A stretch of 64,000 nucleotides of DNA from Verrucomicrobiales bacterium (GCA_003138485.1 PLGF01000166.1:757-64756); one strand, 5' to 3'; numbered from the stretch's first letter, positions 43,341-52,299 are shown. Notes: a model not told the origin generated them from the letters alone. Made by a program: numbers and translations.

Positions 43341-45845
43341 ATGAAATCTCGCACCTTGGCCTTTGGTTGTCTCATTGCGATCCTAGCTTCCACGTCGTCT
43401 TTCGCCGCATCCGCGGAGCTAAAGCGCGAAACCAATATCGATCGTGAGTGGCGCTTCCTTAAAGGTGACACCCAAGGCGCGGAAAACGCCGCCTTCGACG
43501 ACTCCGCCTGGCGAACACTCGACCTGCCCCATGACTGGAGCCTCGAAGACCTGCCCCCGGCGGCCACGAACGAACCCCCGCCCGCGCTCCAGGCAGCGCC
43601 GGGAGCAACGAACGTCCCCGCAGCCGGCGGCGGCAGGGGGCGTCGCGCTAGTTTTCAAGTGGTCGGCCCGTTCTCGCCGGAAAGCCCCGGCGGCCCGGCC
43701 ACGGGTTACACGCTCGGCGGGACCGGTTGGTACCGCAAACACTTCACACTTGACCAGCAGACTTCCGGCAAGCGGGTCGCCATCGAGTTCGACGGCGTCT
43801 ATATGGATTCCGATGTGTGGCTCAATGGCCACCCTCTCGGCAACCACCCCTACGGTTACACCGCCTTCGCTTACGACCTCACGGACTTCCTGAACCCGCC
43901 CGGCCAGGACAACGTTCTCGCCGTGCGCGTGCGCAATTTGGGCAGGACCAGCCGCTGGTATTCCGGTTCGGGCATCTACCGGCGCGTCCTGCTCCGAGTG
44001 ACCGACCCTCTGCGCATCCCGCAATGGGGCGTCTGCGTGACGACTCAACTGGTCTCGAAGCAGCGGGCGACAGTGAACGTGGTGACAAGCATGGAGAACG
44101 GGCGGAACGCCGAAACAGCCATCGCCCTGCGTATAAAACTACGCGGTCCAACCGGGCGTACCTTGCAGACTGGCGAAACCAACGTGCAGGTGGCTGCTGG
44201 CGGCCATATCGACGTTCCGCTGGCCTTGGAAGTCGAGTCGCCCCCGCTCTGGTCTCTCGATTCCCCGGTCCTCTGCCAGGCCGAGGTGGAGCTTCTGGTC
44301 GGCGGCAAACCGGTGGATGCGACCGCGGCGGCGTTCGGCATCCGGGAGATCAAATTCTCCGTGGAGAACGGTTTCACGCTCAATGGCGCGCCGGTGAAAC
44401 TGCGCGGCGGCTGCATGCATCATGATAACGGGCCGCTCGGCTCCGCGGCGATTGACCGCGCCGAAGAACGCCGGGTCGAGGTGATGAAAGCCAGTGGCTA
44501 CAACGCCATCCGCACCAGCCATAATCCCCCCTCCTCGGCCTTTCTGGACGCCTGCGACCGGCTGGGCGTGCTGGTTCTGGACGAGGCCTTTGACTGCTGG
44601 GAACACACCAAGAATCCCAACGACTACGGCAATTACTTCAAGGATTGGTGGCAGCGCGATTTGGATTCGATGATCCTGCGCGACCGCAATCACCCCAGCG
44701 TCATTCTGTGGAGCATCGGCAACGAAATCAATGAGCGCGCTGAGGAGAGCGGCTACGTTATTGCCAGGCAATTGAGCGACGAAGTCCGCCGCCTCGACCC
44801 CACGCGCCCGGTCACTGAAGCCATCTGCGGCTTCTGGGACCACCCTGGCCGCAAATGGTCGGACACCGAGAAGGCGTTTTCCTTCCTCGATGTCGGTGGT
44901 TACAACTACCAGGTCGGGGAATACGAGAGGGACCACCAGAAATTCCCCAATCGCATCATGGTCGGCACCGAATCGTATCCCAGAGACATTGCGGATCTCT
45001 GGCGCGTCGTGGAGAAGGACCCGTGGGTTCTCGGCGACTTTGTCTGGACCGGCATGGATTACCTGGGCGAGGCCGGCGTCGGCGCGGCGCGCGTCACTAA
45101 CGAGCGCGGGGTGTTCTTCGACTCTTATTGCGGCGACTTGGATATTTGCGGTTTCAAGAAGGCGCCGTCCTACTACCGCGACGTCGTTTGGGGCCGCAGC
45201 GAATTGGAGGTGTTCGTGCATCGCCCACTTCCAGAAGGCCGCCGCGAGTCCGTCAGCGGCTGGGGTTGGCCGGATGAACTCCCAAGCTGGACCTGGCCCG
45301 GCAACGAAAGCCAGCCGATGCAAGTCGCGGTCTATTCGCGGTGCGACACGGTGCGGCTGGAACTGAACGGCAGGGAAATCGCTGTCAAACAAATCAACGG
45401 CGGCAGATTGACCGCGCGCTTCGAGGTCCCCTACGCGGCCGGCGAACTCAAGGCCGTCGGTCTCAAGAACGGGAAAAAGGTCGCCACCAAAGTCCTGCGC
45501 ACGGCCGGCCCCGCGAAGAAGGTCCGCCTCACCGTTGACCGCTCCACCATTCGCGCGGATCGCAACGACCTGGCCTACGTGACGGTGGAAATTACCGACG
45601 CTTCCGGCAATCCCTTGTCCGACGCCACGGACCTGGTGCGCTTCACGCTGAACGGCCCGGGCGAACTGGCCGGTGTCGGCAGCGGCGCCCCCAACGTGAT
45701 GGAGAGCTTCCGCCAGCCCCGGCACACCGCCTTCCACGGACGCTGCCTGGCGATTCTGCGTCCGCTGGGCGCGGCCGGCAAACTTGCCCTCCGCGCCGAG
45801 GCCGACGGCCTCTCAGCCGCGGAAGTCACGGTTCGTGTCAAGTGA
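43341..45845 (+). CDS. GH2 beta-galactosidase-like enzyme
   Basis: The protein has about 834 residues from ATG 43341, which starts a signal peptide (LAFGCLIAILASTSSFAASA); the longer upstream frame is antisense to the kinase gene and rejected. GH2 order: sugar-binding domain (WRFLKGDTQGAENAAFDDSA, then TLDLPHDWSLED), immunoglobulin-like domain, TIM barrel with acid/base Glu462 in WSIGNEINERAE and nucleophile Glu544 in VGTESYP, then DUF4982-like and bacterial-Ig-like C-terminal domains. An insertion rich in Ala/Pro lies at ~70-105. It likely releases beta-linked galactose, although GH2 also includes glucuronidases and mannosidases. Confidence 0.9.
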   Translation: MKSRTLAFGCLIAILASTSSFAASAELKRETNIDREWRFLKGDTQGAENAAFDDSAWRTLDLPHDWSLEDLPPAATNEPPPALQAAPGATNVPAAGGGRGRRASFQVVGPFSPESPGGPATGYTLGGTGWYRKHFTLDQQTSGKRVAIEFDGVYMDSDVWLNGHPLGNHPYGYTAFAYDLTDFLNPPGQDNVLAVRVRNLGRTSRWYSGSGIYRRVLLRVTDPLRIPQWGVCVTTQLVSKQRATVNVVTSMENGRNAETAIALRIKLRGPTGRTLQTGETNVQVAAGGHIDVPLALEVESPPLWSLDSPVLCQAEVELLVGGKPVDATAAAFGIREIKFSVENGFTLNGAPVKLRGGCMHHDNGPLGSAAIDRAEERRVEVMKASGYNAIRTSHNPPSSAFLDACDRLGVLVLDEAFDCWEHTKNPNDYGNYFKDWWQRDLDSMILRDRNHPSVILWSIGNEINERAEESGYVIARQLSDEVRRLDPTRPVTEAICGFWDHPGRKWSDTEKAFSFLDVGGYNYQVGEYERDHQKFPNRIMVGTESYPRDIADLWRVVEKDPWVLGDFVWTGMDYLGEAGVGAARVTNERGVFFDSYCGDLDICGFKKAPSYYRDVVWGRSELEVFVHRPLPEGRRESVSGWGWPDELPSWTWPGNESQPMQVAVYSRCDTVRLELNGREIAVKQINGGRLTARFEVPYAAGELKAVGLKNGKKVATKVLRTAGPAKKVRLTVDRSTIRADRNDLAYVTVEITDASGNPLSDATDLVRFTLNGPGELAGVGSGAPNVMESFRQPRHTAFHGRCLAILRPLGAAGKLALRAEADGLSAAEVTVRVK

Positions 45846-45855
45846 ATTCAACTCC

Positions 45856-45875
45856 CCGCGGAGAAAGCTCCGCGG
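45856..45875. terminator. Perfect 8-bp hairpin between convergent genes
   Basis: CCGCGGAG pairs with CTCCGCGG around an AAAG loop, in the 69-base gap between the GH2 gene and the oppositely oriented GH29 gene. The position suits a bidirectional terminator, although neither side has a long T run. Confidence 0.5.
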
Positions 45876-45914
45876 ATGCTCCAGCCGGGCATGGCCTTCA
45901 CAGCGTGCGCGCAA

Positions 45915-47603
45915 TCAGTCGTAAGCGGGCGTGATCTTCAATGCGTATGCGTAGTCATTGGGCTTCTGCTCCGGCATGGTGACCACAAGTCCTGAGTTGT
46001 CCCGCGTGAAGGCAATGTTGCCCGCGCCGAGAAGTTCCACCCGCGCGATTTCCTTCGGGAAGTTCGCGGAACCGGCGGCCAGGCTCTTGAGCGTGGCCTT
46101 GCCGTCGGCCGGCCAGTCCATCAGAAAGGCGTACACAAGGTCGCCTTTTTTTGTGAAGCGGACATCCTCCGCGGTGTAGGAGCGCACGTCGCTGCCCATC
46201 CCGCGGCGGGCTGGCGGGACGGTGGCCGGCCCCTCGCCAAAGACGGTCCACGGGCGCGTGCCGAAGATGCCTTCGCCGTTGGGGGCAATCCACTTGGCCA
46301 GACCATCGAGCACTTTCATCTCATCGTCATCCGGGACGCCGTTGCCGGGGAGCGGGATGTTCAGCATGAGGTTGCCGTTTTTGCTGACGATGTCGATGAG
46401 CATGTGGACAACCTGGTTGGGCGTCTTGTAGCGGTGCCTGTCCAACACGCTGCGGTTGTAGTGCCAGTCGCCGATGCAAGTGTCGGTCTGCCAGGGGATC
46501 GGGTCGCCGGCGCCGGTCACGGCGCGTTCGAGGTCCAGCAGGATCGCCTTGCGCTGCGCCGGCTTGAGATCCTTGCCGGTCATGACGGCTTCCAGCTTGC
46601 CGCGGCGTTCGACGCTCCGGTTGTACAGATACGCCGCGATGCGCGGGCCGACGTCCGTTGAGGGAAACAGCGGCATCACGGAGTCGTCGAAATAGAGAAT
46701 GTCGGGGTCATACTTGTCAATCAAATCCACGATGCGGCGGAAGTACTTTTCGGGGTAATCCTTGTCCGTATGCGCGTTGCGGACGTGATATTGCGCGTAC
46801 AGGTCCTGCGGATCCAGGCCTTCCCACCACAGGCCCTTGCCGTCGGCCTTGCTCATGACGCCGTCATAGGGCACGCCGGCCATGGGACCGCTGGGGTCGG
46901 CGCCTTGCGCGGCCCCGTACCAGCTCCAGGTGCGGCCCGCGTGGCTGGAAACGGCAAAGCGCAGCCCCGCGGCGCGGGCGGCAGTCGCCCAGCCTCCCAC
47001 GATGTCTTTCTTGGGTCCGACCTTGACGCTGTTCCAGGGCTGGTAGGTGGAATCAAACATATCCATGTTGTCGTGGTGGTTGGCCATCGCCGCGAAGAAT
47101 TTGGCGCCGGCTTTTTTGTACAGGGCGATGAGCGCCACGGGGTCCCATTGTTCGGCCTTCCATTCATTGCAGACATCCTTGAACCCGAATTTCGACGGAT
47201 GGCCGTACTTCTGAACGTGGAACCGATAAGCGGAGTTGTTGAACTGATACATCCTCTGCGCATACCAGTCGCCTTGTTCGGGCTGGCATTGCGGGCCCCA
47301 GTGCGCCCAGATGCCGAACTTGGCGTCGCGGTACCATTCCGGGACCACGTAATTTGAGAGGGACTCCCAGGTGGGTTCGAAAGACCCCTTGGCGACCCCA
47401 AAGCCCGCCGGGGGAAGGATGGGGGCCGGCGCCGGGGGAAGGGGCCGCGGCGGTGGCGCAGCCGGCGCGGAAGGCGCCGCGGAATTGGTCTGGCCGAGAG
47501 CGCCCGGCAGGAAGGCGGCAGCCGCGCCCGTCGCGGTCAGCAATTGCAAGGCACGACGCCGATTCATGGGATTCATGGACATCTCTGGATTTGGAGTTTT
47601 CAT
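45915..47603 (-). CDS. GH29 alpha-L-fucosidase, Tat-exported
   Basis: The 562-residue protein has a Tat-like signal (NRRRALQLLTATGAAAAF) and an AAGGA ribosome site six bases before ATG 47603; ATG 47576 is an alternative. After a Pro-rich linker the GH29 barrel begins with WYRDAKFGIWAHWGPQCQPE, includes HHDNMDMFDSTYQPWNSVKV and has the candidate nucleophile region DILYFDDSVMP. GH29 enzymes are retaining exo-alpha-L-fucosidases. This member is longer and diverged from the second GH29, encoded divergently 85 bases away, so linkage preference may differ. Confidence 0.87.
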   Translation of the reverse strand: MKTPNPEMSMNPMNRRRALQLLTATGAAAAFLPGALGQTNSAAPSAPAAPPPRPLPPAPAPILPPAGFGVAKGSFEPTWESLSNYVVPEWYRDAKFGIWAHWGPQCQPEQGDWYAQRMYQFNNSAYRFHVQKYGHPSKFGFKDVCNEWKAEQWDPVALIALYKKAGAKFFAAMANHHDNMDMFDSTYQPWNSVKVGPKKDIVGGWATAARAAGLRFAVSSHAGRTWSWYGAAQGADPSGPMAGVPYDGVMSKADGKGLWWEGLDPQDLYAQYHVRNAHTDKDYPEKYFRRIVDLIDKYDPDILYFDDSVMPLFPSTDVGPRIAAYLYNRSVERRGKLEAVMTGKDLKPAQRKAILLDLERAVTGAGDPIPWQTDTCIGDWHYNRSVLDRHRYKTPNQVVHMLIDIVSKNGNLMLNIPLPGNGVPDDDEMKVLDGLAKWIAPNGEGIFGTRPWTVFGEGPATVPPARRGMGSDVRSYTAEDVRFTKKGDLVYAFLMDWPADGKATLKSLAAGSANFPKEIARVELLGAGNIAFTRDNSGLVVTMPEQKPNDYAYALKITPAYD

Positions 47604-47670
47604 TTCAGGTCCTTCTACACCTCATAAACGCGCAATCCAAGTAAAAAGGCTGGATAATCCCCGTTGGATT

Positions 47671-47686
47671 TGACAGCCTGCTGTCA
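47671..47686. promoter_or_regulatory. Palindrome in the divergent GH29 intergenic region
   Basis: TGACAG and CTGTCA form a perfect inverted repeat with a 4-base spacer (CCTG), two bases before the ATG of the plus-strand GH29 gene. It also reads TTGACA, a perfect -35 box, but lies too close to the start codon for that use. It could be an operator for a dimeric regulator of the divergent pair, or a small translation-blocking hairpin. Confidence 0.3.
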
Positions 47687-47688
47687 TC

Positions 47689-49218
47689 ATGAGTGTGAGC
47701 GAAAAAGCAATCCCCCTCGCACGCGGTGTTCGTCGTGGACTCGCCGCCGCGTTGGTGCTGAGCACGGTGGCGATGGTGTCTGCTGCGGACGCGCAGCCGG
47801 GCGTTCCGGCTGAACCGGCGCGGCGCGTTCCGCAGACGCAGATGGGCATCACGCAACTTTCCAACGACAAACTTGATTGGTTGCTCGACGCCAAATTCGG
47901 GATGTTCATCCACTGGGGCCTGTACTCCGGGCCGGGACGCGGGGAATGGTACATGGAGAATCAGGGTATATTGCCGGAAAAGTACCGCCAGTTCGCCTTC
48001 CCGGAAAGCGGCGAGGCCTGCTTCGATGCCGCCGATTATCATCCGGAAGCGTGGGCCAGGCTCGCCAGGGATGCGGGCATGAAGTGGATGTGTTTGACAG
48101 CGCGGCACCACGATGGCTTCTGCCTGTTTGACAGCCCGCATCCCAACGCCTTCACGAGCATGCAGACGCTGCATCGGGACCTGGTTGCGGAGTATGCCGG
48201 GGCGTGCCGTGATGCCGGCTTGAAGGTCGGCCTCTATTACTCGCCGCTGAGTTGGCGCTATCCCGGCTATTACGACGTGGCCGGCACGAATTGCCTCCCC
48301 AACAAATTCGGCTACAAGACCGATCCGTCGCACCTGGAGAACGCCCGGTTGATGAAGGAGGAGAATTACGTCAACGTCAAGAAGCTCCTGACCGCCTATG
48401 GCCAGATAGACCATATCTATTGGGATGGCGGCTGGCTCGGCCAACAAGGCTCCGATGCGGACGGCGCCTACTTTCATGAACCCGGCAAGTATCTCGACCC
48501 CGCAAATCGCTGGCCCATCGGCAAGGAATATCAGGACATCGAAGAAGGCACGGGCAAAGCCCTGGGCATCATGGGAATGGTGCGCAAGTACCAGCCCGAC
48601 GCGATTGTCAACCCGCGCTACGGCTGGATGGGCGACATCACCGAGGAAGAAGGCTCGCGCGACACCACGGGAAAGGTCCGCAGCAGCGTGATCTGTGACA
48701 AGAATCTGACCATGCAGAACGGCGGATGGGGTTACAATGCCCAATCCATCGCGAAGGGCGACGTGATGACGCGGGATCAGCTCGTGCGCTTCCTGGCCAA
48801 CTGCGTGGTTCGCAACATGGTGTTGTTGGTCAATGTGGCGCCGGATCGACACGGCGCGATTCCCGACTTGGAGCAGAAGCGTCTGCGGGAAATGGGCGAT
48901 TGGATGGCCAGGATGGGGGAGGCCATCTACGGCACCCGCGGCGGACCCTGGGAGCCGGTGGATAAACAGTACGGCTTTTGCTACAATGGCCCGGTGGTGT
49001 ATGCGCATCTCTTGAAGGATTACGCTGGAAACACCTTCAAAATGCCGCCGCTGGGCGCGCTGCGCGTCAAGAAAGTATTTGAAGTCTATACGGGGCGGTT
49101 GCTCCCATACGACGGGGACCAGGCGGTGACCGTCCGCGACATCGACCGAACGGCCTCGCCCGCGGATTCGGTCGTGGCCGTCGTCTTCGATGCCGACATC
49201 CGGAGTGTTTGGAAGTAG
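47689..49218 (+). CDS. GH29 alpha-L-fucosidase
   Basis: The 509-residue exported enzyme has a signal near residues 15-36 (RRGLAAALVLSTVAMVSAA). Conserved motifs: LDAKFGMFIHWGLYSGPGRG, MCLTARHHDGFCLFDS, GLYYSPLSWRYPGY and the likely nucleophile Asp246 in DHIYWDGGW. It fits GH29, which removes terminal alpha-L-fucose with retention. Its stop codon lies at the front of a ~100-base dispersed repeat shared with the end of the Ser/Thr kinase gene, so the last codons may have been altered by that repeat. Confidence 0.92.
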   Translation: MSVSEKAIPLARGVRRGLAAALVLSTVAMVSAADAQPGVPAEPARRVPQTQMGITQLSNDKLDWLLDAKFGMFIHWGLYSGPGRGEWYMENQGILPEKYRQFAFPESGEACFDAADYHPEAWARLARDAGMKWMCLTARHHDGFCLFDSPHPNAFTSMQTLHRDLVAEYAGACRDAGLKVGLYYSPLSWRYPGYYDVAGTNCLPNKFGYKTDPSHLENARLMKEENYVNVKKLLTAYGQIDHIYWDGGWLGQQGSDADGAYFHEPGKYLDPANRWPIGKEYQDIEEGTGKALGIMGMVRKYQPDAIVNPRYGWMGDITEEEGSRDTTGKVRSSVICDKNLTMQNGGWGYNAQSIAKGDVMTRDQLVRFLANCVVRNMVLLVNVAPDRHGAIPDLEQKRLREMGDWMARMGEAIYGTRGGPWEPVDKQYGFCYNGPVVYAHLLKDYAGNTFKMPPLGALRVKKVFEVYTGRLLPYDGDQAVTVRDIDRTASPADSVVAVVFDADIRSVWK

Positions 49219-49302
49219 GCTCACTCGTTGGTTTGGGCGCCAGCAGACTCCGCCGGCGCTGCGCCGGCCAAATCCAGCCGCGACAACGGAACGTGGCTGA
49301 AT
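49199..49302. repeat. Dispersed repeat R1, copy 1
   Basis: This ~104-base segment matches 52285-52387 in the same orientation, with shared blocks CGGAGTGTTTGGAAG, AGGCTCACTCGTTGGTTTGG and CGCGACAACGGAACGTGGCT. On the minus strand both copies encode a C-terminal peptide ending AGAQTNE and a stop. This copy covers the stop codon of the plus-strand GH29 gene. Confidence 0.75.
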
Positions 49303-49424
49303 ACCCAAGTTTTCATAATTTCCTTTTCAAACGAGCATCCGTTGATGACCTTTCTCCGCGCCGGGATCACGACGACCTTTAAGGATTGGAGGCCGGCAAC
49401 CAGGAGGTTGAATTTCGTTTTCAT
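49221..49424 (-). CDS. Small ORF ending in repeat R1
   Basis: This 67-residue frame is not recognised. Its last ~27 residues ([20 protein letters not shown], then GAQTNE) come from repeat R1 and closely match the C-terminus of the Ser/Thr kinase at 52307. The N-terminal part (KFNLLVAGLQSLKVVVIPAR) is unlike the kinase. It could be a repeat-generated chance frame or a small protein. Confidence 0.3.
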   Translation of the reverse strand: MKTKFNLLVAGLQSLKVVVIPARRKVINGCSFEKEIMKTWVFSHVPLSRLDLAGAAPAESAGAQTNE

Positions 49425-49518
49425 AGTGTGTGATTTTTCTGTTTAAATTTCATTTTCAGTTGGCGGGCCAACCCGCCCACCATTGACCCATGCAAGATTC
49501 CTAATTGGAAGCAGCTCT

Positions 49519-50697
49519 TTATGGCGAAACAACCAGCCGGTAAAACCGCTGCGACGACGATAGGAGGGCGTTGGTGTCTGAAACCGTGAGCGGCATGCCA
49601 GTGGCGACGATGGGCGTTCCTGAATTGACCCAATTGGGTTGTGACAAATTGGTCGTGTCCTCAACCTGATAGGTCAGCCCGCTGGCCGTAATCCAAGTCA
49701 GATTGAAACTGTTCGATTCCTCGATGGGGCTTTGAAACCCCACGGCGGGAATCGGCGTGACGCTGATATCGTCCAAGCCAAAATAGCCCGTCTGATTTTC
49801 CGCCGCGAATTGAAGAACGGTGTTTGTCCCCCTGGCCGCGACGATGAATTGTAGAGTAGTCTATTGGAAGGCAGGAGTGTTAATCGCATTATAGATGGTA
49901 GCGCCGTTCCACTTGACTTCAAATTGTTGTCCTGATCCGGCTGTGGGGTTATCGAACCAACACGAGAACAGGTAGTCCAGGCCCGGCGTCGTGGGCAGGT
50001 TTTGAGAAAGGGTCGCCAACTTGTAGTCAGCCAGACCAGCTCCATAATTGCCGGAGTGGACGACGTTGTACCCAGAGGAAGCGTTCATCACGGCGTCGTA
50101 AACTGAGCCGTTGCCTGTGTCGTCCACAAGCGTCCAGGAAGCAAAGCTCCCTGTCTCAAATCCGCCGTTCCGCACGATGGTTTGCCCAATCTGCAGGCCA
50201 AAGAATTCACTCTGGGAGACGTGTGTGTTCCAATTCGTAAAGATCAGATTTGTGGCAAAGTCGCCGGTGCCGAGAAACCCGGCGGCGGCGCTGAAACTGA
50301 CGACGACGCTGGCAGCGGTGTGCGCCGCCAGGACGCCGTTTGTCGGTGTGGCAGCCAGCCAGCTTCCCGCGGTGTTGAGGACCGACCAAGTCAATGAAGA
50401 GGAACTGATGTTTGTCAGAATAAGGGTCTCTGTGGCGGGACTAAAGGCGCCGCCGAGCTGCCCGGTGGCGCTAAACCCGGCGGAAGGAGTGATGACCAAG
50501 GAACCCGATGTCAGGCGGAACACAAGACCGTGCCCCGTCTGGCTTGCGCCGTCGTATGCGCCACCCCCAAATTCCGCGGTCCCGTGGAACAAACCGCCGC
50601 TCGATTGAATAAGCGTGGACTGTGGGTTGGCGCCATCGGCGCCACTGAACCAGTACAGCGTTGTCAACAACCCGTTGGAGGGCCTCGCGAAAGAGGA
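49519..50697 (-). pseudogene. Secreted GloVer-repeat/choice-of-anchor protein, broken
   Basis: One frame runs from after a stop at 50698-50700 to a stop at 49519, interrupted by an in-frame TAG at 49861-49863. It starts mid-repeat (LTTLYWFSGADGANPQSTLI is typical of the GloVer repeat of Verrucomicrobiota/Acidobacteria), passes through a domain with GGFETGSFASWTLVDDTGNG and ends with SSQRFYRLVVSP, the usual tail of large verrucomicrobial secreted proteins. Sequence on both sides of the TAG clearly belongs together (GYFGLDDISVTP follows it). Lack of a start and the internal stop point to a decayed gene. Confidence 0.7.
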
Positions 50698-50854
50698 CTA
50701 TTTCCCTGTCATTAGCCGGTTTCATAAGCGAAGGCATTGGCGCCTTCATTCATACATGCGCATTCGGGCGGGAAAAAGCATGGACGAATTTCAGACATTC
50801 TTTCCGCCACTCGACCCCGCCTGAACCGGCGTAGGGGCGGGAGGCTGACCGGCT

Positions 50855-51418
50855 TCACGGACACGCGCGCATCGCCACCGCCAGCCAGGCGCGGCTGTAG
50901 GCCCACCATTCCTTCGCGGTCGGCACGGCGATGCCCAAGAGCGACGCAGCCTCCTCGAAAGTCATCCCGGCAAAGTAACGCAGCTTCACCAATTCAGCCT
51001 GGCGCGGATTGCTGGCGGCAAATTGCTCCAGGACCTCGTTCACCGCCAGCAGCCTCTCGTCGTCGTCCGCTGCCAGGGGAATTTCCAACTCGTCCAGATT
51101 GACGCGGTCCGCTCCACCACCGCGCTTGAGGGCCATCCGCCGGCGCGCGCGCTCGACCAGAATCCGGCGCATCGCTTCGGCCGCCGCGGCGAAGAAATGA
51201 GAACGATTCTTCCACGCCGGCTGGGCATCGGCGCCCAACCGCAGCCAGGCCTCGTGGACCAGCGCGGTGGGTTGCAGCGTCTGGCCGGGCAACTCCCGGG
51301 CCATCTTGTGCGCGGCCAGTTTGCGCAATTCCTGGTAAACCAGCGGCAACAATTCTTCAGCAGGCGGCAGTTCGCCTCCCTTCATGCGCTCCCGGCTCTT
51401 GGGCACATCAATCCTCAT
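50855..51418 (-). CDS. ECF-subfamily RNA polymerase sigma factor (Sig-70_X6 type)
   Basis: The 187-residue protein shows the ECF pattern peculiar to this family: LLPLVYQELRKLAAHKMARE, LQPTALVHEAWLRL, SHFFAAAAEAMRRILVERAR and region 4 with RYFAGMTFEEAASLLGIAVP. The family's usual context in Planctomycetes/Verrucomicrobiota is beside a Ser/Thr kinase, and one lies about 0.9 kb away beyond a toxin-antitoxin insertion. ATG at codon 12 is an alternative start. No anti-sigma gene is adjacent. Confidence 0.92.
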   Translation of the reverse strand: MRIDVPKSRERMKGGELPPAEELLPLVYQELRKLAAHKMARELPGQTLQPTALVHEAWLRLGADAQPAWKNRSHFFAAAAEAMRRILVERARRRMALKRGGGADRVNLDELEIPLAADDDERLLAVNEVLEQFAASNPRQAELVKLRYFAGMTFEEAASLLGIAVPTAKEWWAYSRAWLAVAMRACP

Positions 51419-51546
51419 GACTTTGGCTTTAGAAACTCTAACTGCGGGCGGATCAGTGGCTGAATTGGGTCTGCTTCCCGTGTCCGCAGTATTGGGCCAT
51501 TTCTAACACCTTGCCTAATACATGTCACGCGAATAATACGCCTTGC

Positions 51547-51628
51547 TTATATCATCTTGCCAGGCAACCAGATGGGATGGAGCATTTGTCCCTGGAGCAG
51601 GCTATTTGCCGGGATTCGGAGTGTTTGG
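51547..51628. repeat. Direct repeat R2, left copy
   Basis: This ~82-base segment is nearly identical to 52218-52299: both hold TTATATCATCTTG, CAGATGGGATGGAGC, TTTGTCCCTGGAGCAGGCTA and TTTGCCGGGATTCGGAGTGT, with only about three mismatches. The two copies bracket the ParE-type toxin-antitoxin pair in direct orientation. After the repeat this copy diverges (GGGGAAATC), while the right copy runs into repeat R1. Confidence 0.85.
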
Positions 51629-51671
51629 GGAAATCAAGGCACGGAGTAAAGGCTGCCTTTAGGGTGCCAGG

Positions 51672-51986
51672 TTAATATTCCAAACGACTTGGAATTTCCG
51701 GTTCGCCTCGCGCACCATGCCAGACACGAGCAATGGCGACCACATGATTTTCCGGCAGAACCCGATAGATAATCCTGTAAGGAGGTAAAATGACTTCACG
51801 GATATTCTCGTCCTGCTCTTCCGGCACAACTCGTCCGATCTGCGGGAATTGTGCCAGCAAATCCACTTTGGCCATGAGCCGAAACCCAAAGGATTCAGCC
51901 ACGGGACGATTATTCGCCGCGATGAAGCTCACAATATCGCGCAAATCATCGTGCGCTTGGCGCGACCAGATTATTTTGAAAGCCAT
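51672..51986 (-). CDS. RelE/ParE-family toxin
   Basis: The 104-residue toxin has the ParE pattern: IIWSRQAHDDLRDIVSFIAA at the N-terminus, FPQIGRVVPEEQDENIREVI and the terminal strands YRIIYRVLPENHVVAIARVW followed by HGAR. ParE toxins inhibit gyrase; RelE members cleave mRNA; the sequence leans to ParE. The gene overlaps the antitoxin by 16 bases, with the antitoxin first. The pair is flanked by direct repeats, as if mobilised or inserted as a unit. Confidence 0.92.
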   Translation of the reverse strand: MAFKIIWSRQAHDDLRDIVSFIAANNRPVAESFGFRLMAKVDLLAQFPQIGRVVPEEQDENIREVILPPYRIIYRVLPENHVVAIARVWHGARGEPEIPSRLEY

Positions 51987-52156
51987 GTCGCCAACTGCCG
52001 TTTGACTTCTTCGTGCGGCACGGTTTCATCACGCTCGATTTGGTCAAACCCCTTGCGGATCGCGGCAAGAAACTCCAATCGCTCGGCGATTGTGTCAAGC
52101 CTGGCATCTGCGGGCAATCGCTGAATCGACTCCAACGCAAACTCTTTATCGCTCAT
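51971..52156 (-). CDS. Antitoxin partner of the ParE-type toxin
   Basis: The protein has about 61 residues from ATG 52156 (52171 would add five). It is short and acidic, with SIQRLPADARLDTIAERLEF in the N-terminal half and a C-terminal half (ETVPHEEVKRQLATWLSK) typical of antitoxins paired with ParE-type toxins ('...S.EEV...L..WL'). Position, overlap with the toxin and size support antitoxin function. Such antitoxins usually also repress their own promoter. Confidence 0.88.
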   Translation of the reverse strand: MSDKEFALESIQRLPADARLDTIAERLEFLAAIRKGFDQIERDETVPHEEVKRQLATWLSK

Positions 52157-52217
52157 GGAATCAGTGTGCATGAATGAATCTTAAAATGCAAGGCCGTCAT
52201 GGTGGTCATACGGGGAT

Positions 52218-52299
52218 TATATCATCTTGTCAGGCAATCAGATGGGATGGAGCTTTTGTCCCTGGAGCAGGCTATTTGCCGGGATTCGGAGTGTTTGGA
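52218..52299. repeat. Direct repeat R2, right copy
   Basis: Right-hand copy of the 82-base repeat at 51547-51628, in the same orientation, upstream of the antitoxin gene. It overlaps the beginning of repeat R1 copy 2 at GGATTCGGAGTGTTTGG, which suggests the two repeat families recombine or share a core. Confidence 0.85.

Noticed and set aside
44139-45737. 532-codon minus-strand frame opposite the GH2 gene
   Set aside because: Antisense to conserved GH2 catalytic and C-terminal domains; no family features of its own.
47605-49308. 567-codon minus-strand frame opposite the plus-strand GH29 gene
   Set aside because: The plus strand encodes the full GH29 barrel; the antisense translation has no motifs.
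51547-52299. CRISPR array or insertion sequence around the repeated segments
   Set aside because: Only two long copies flanking a toxin-antitoxin pair; no short regular repeats with spacers, no cas genes and no transposase.
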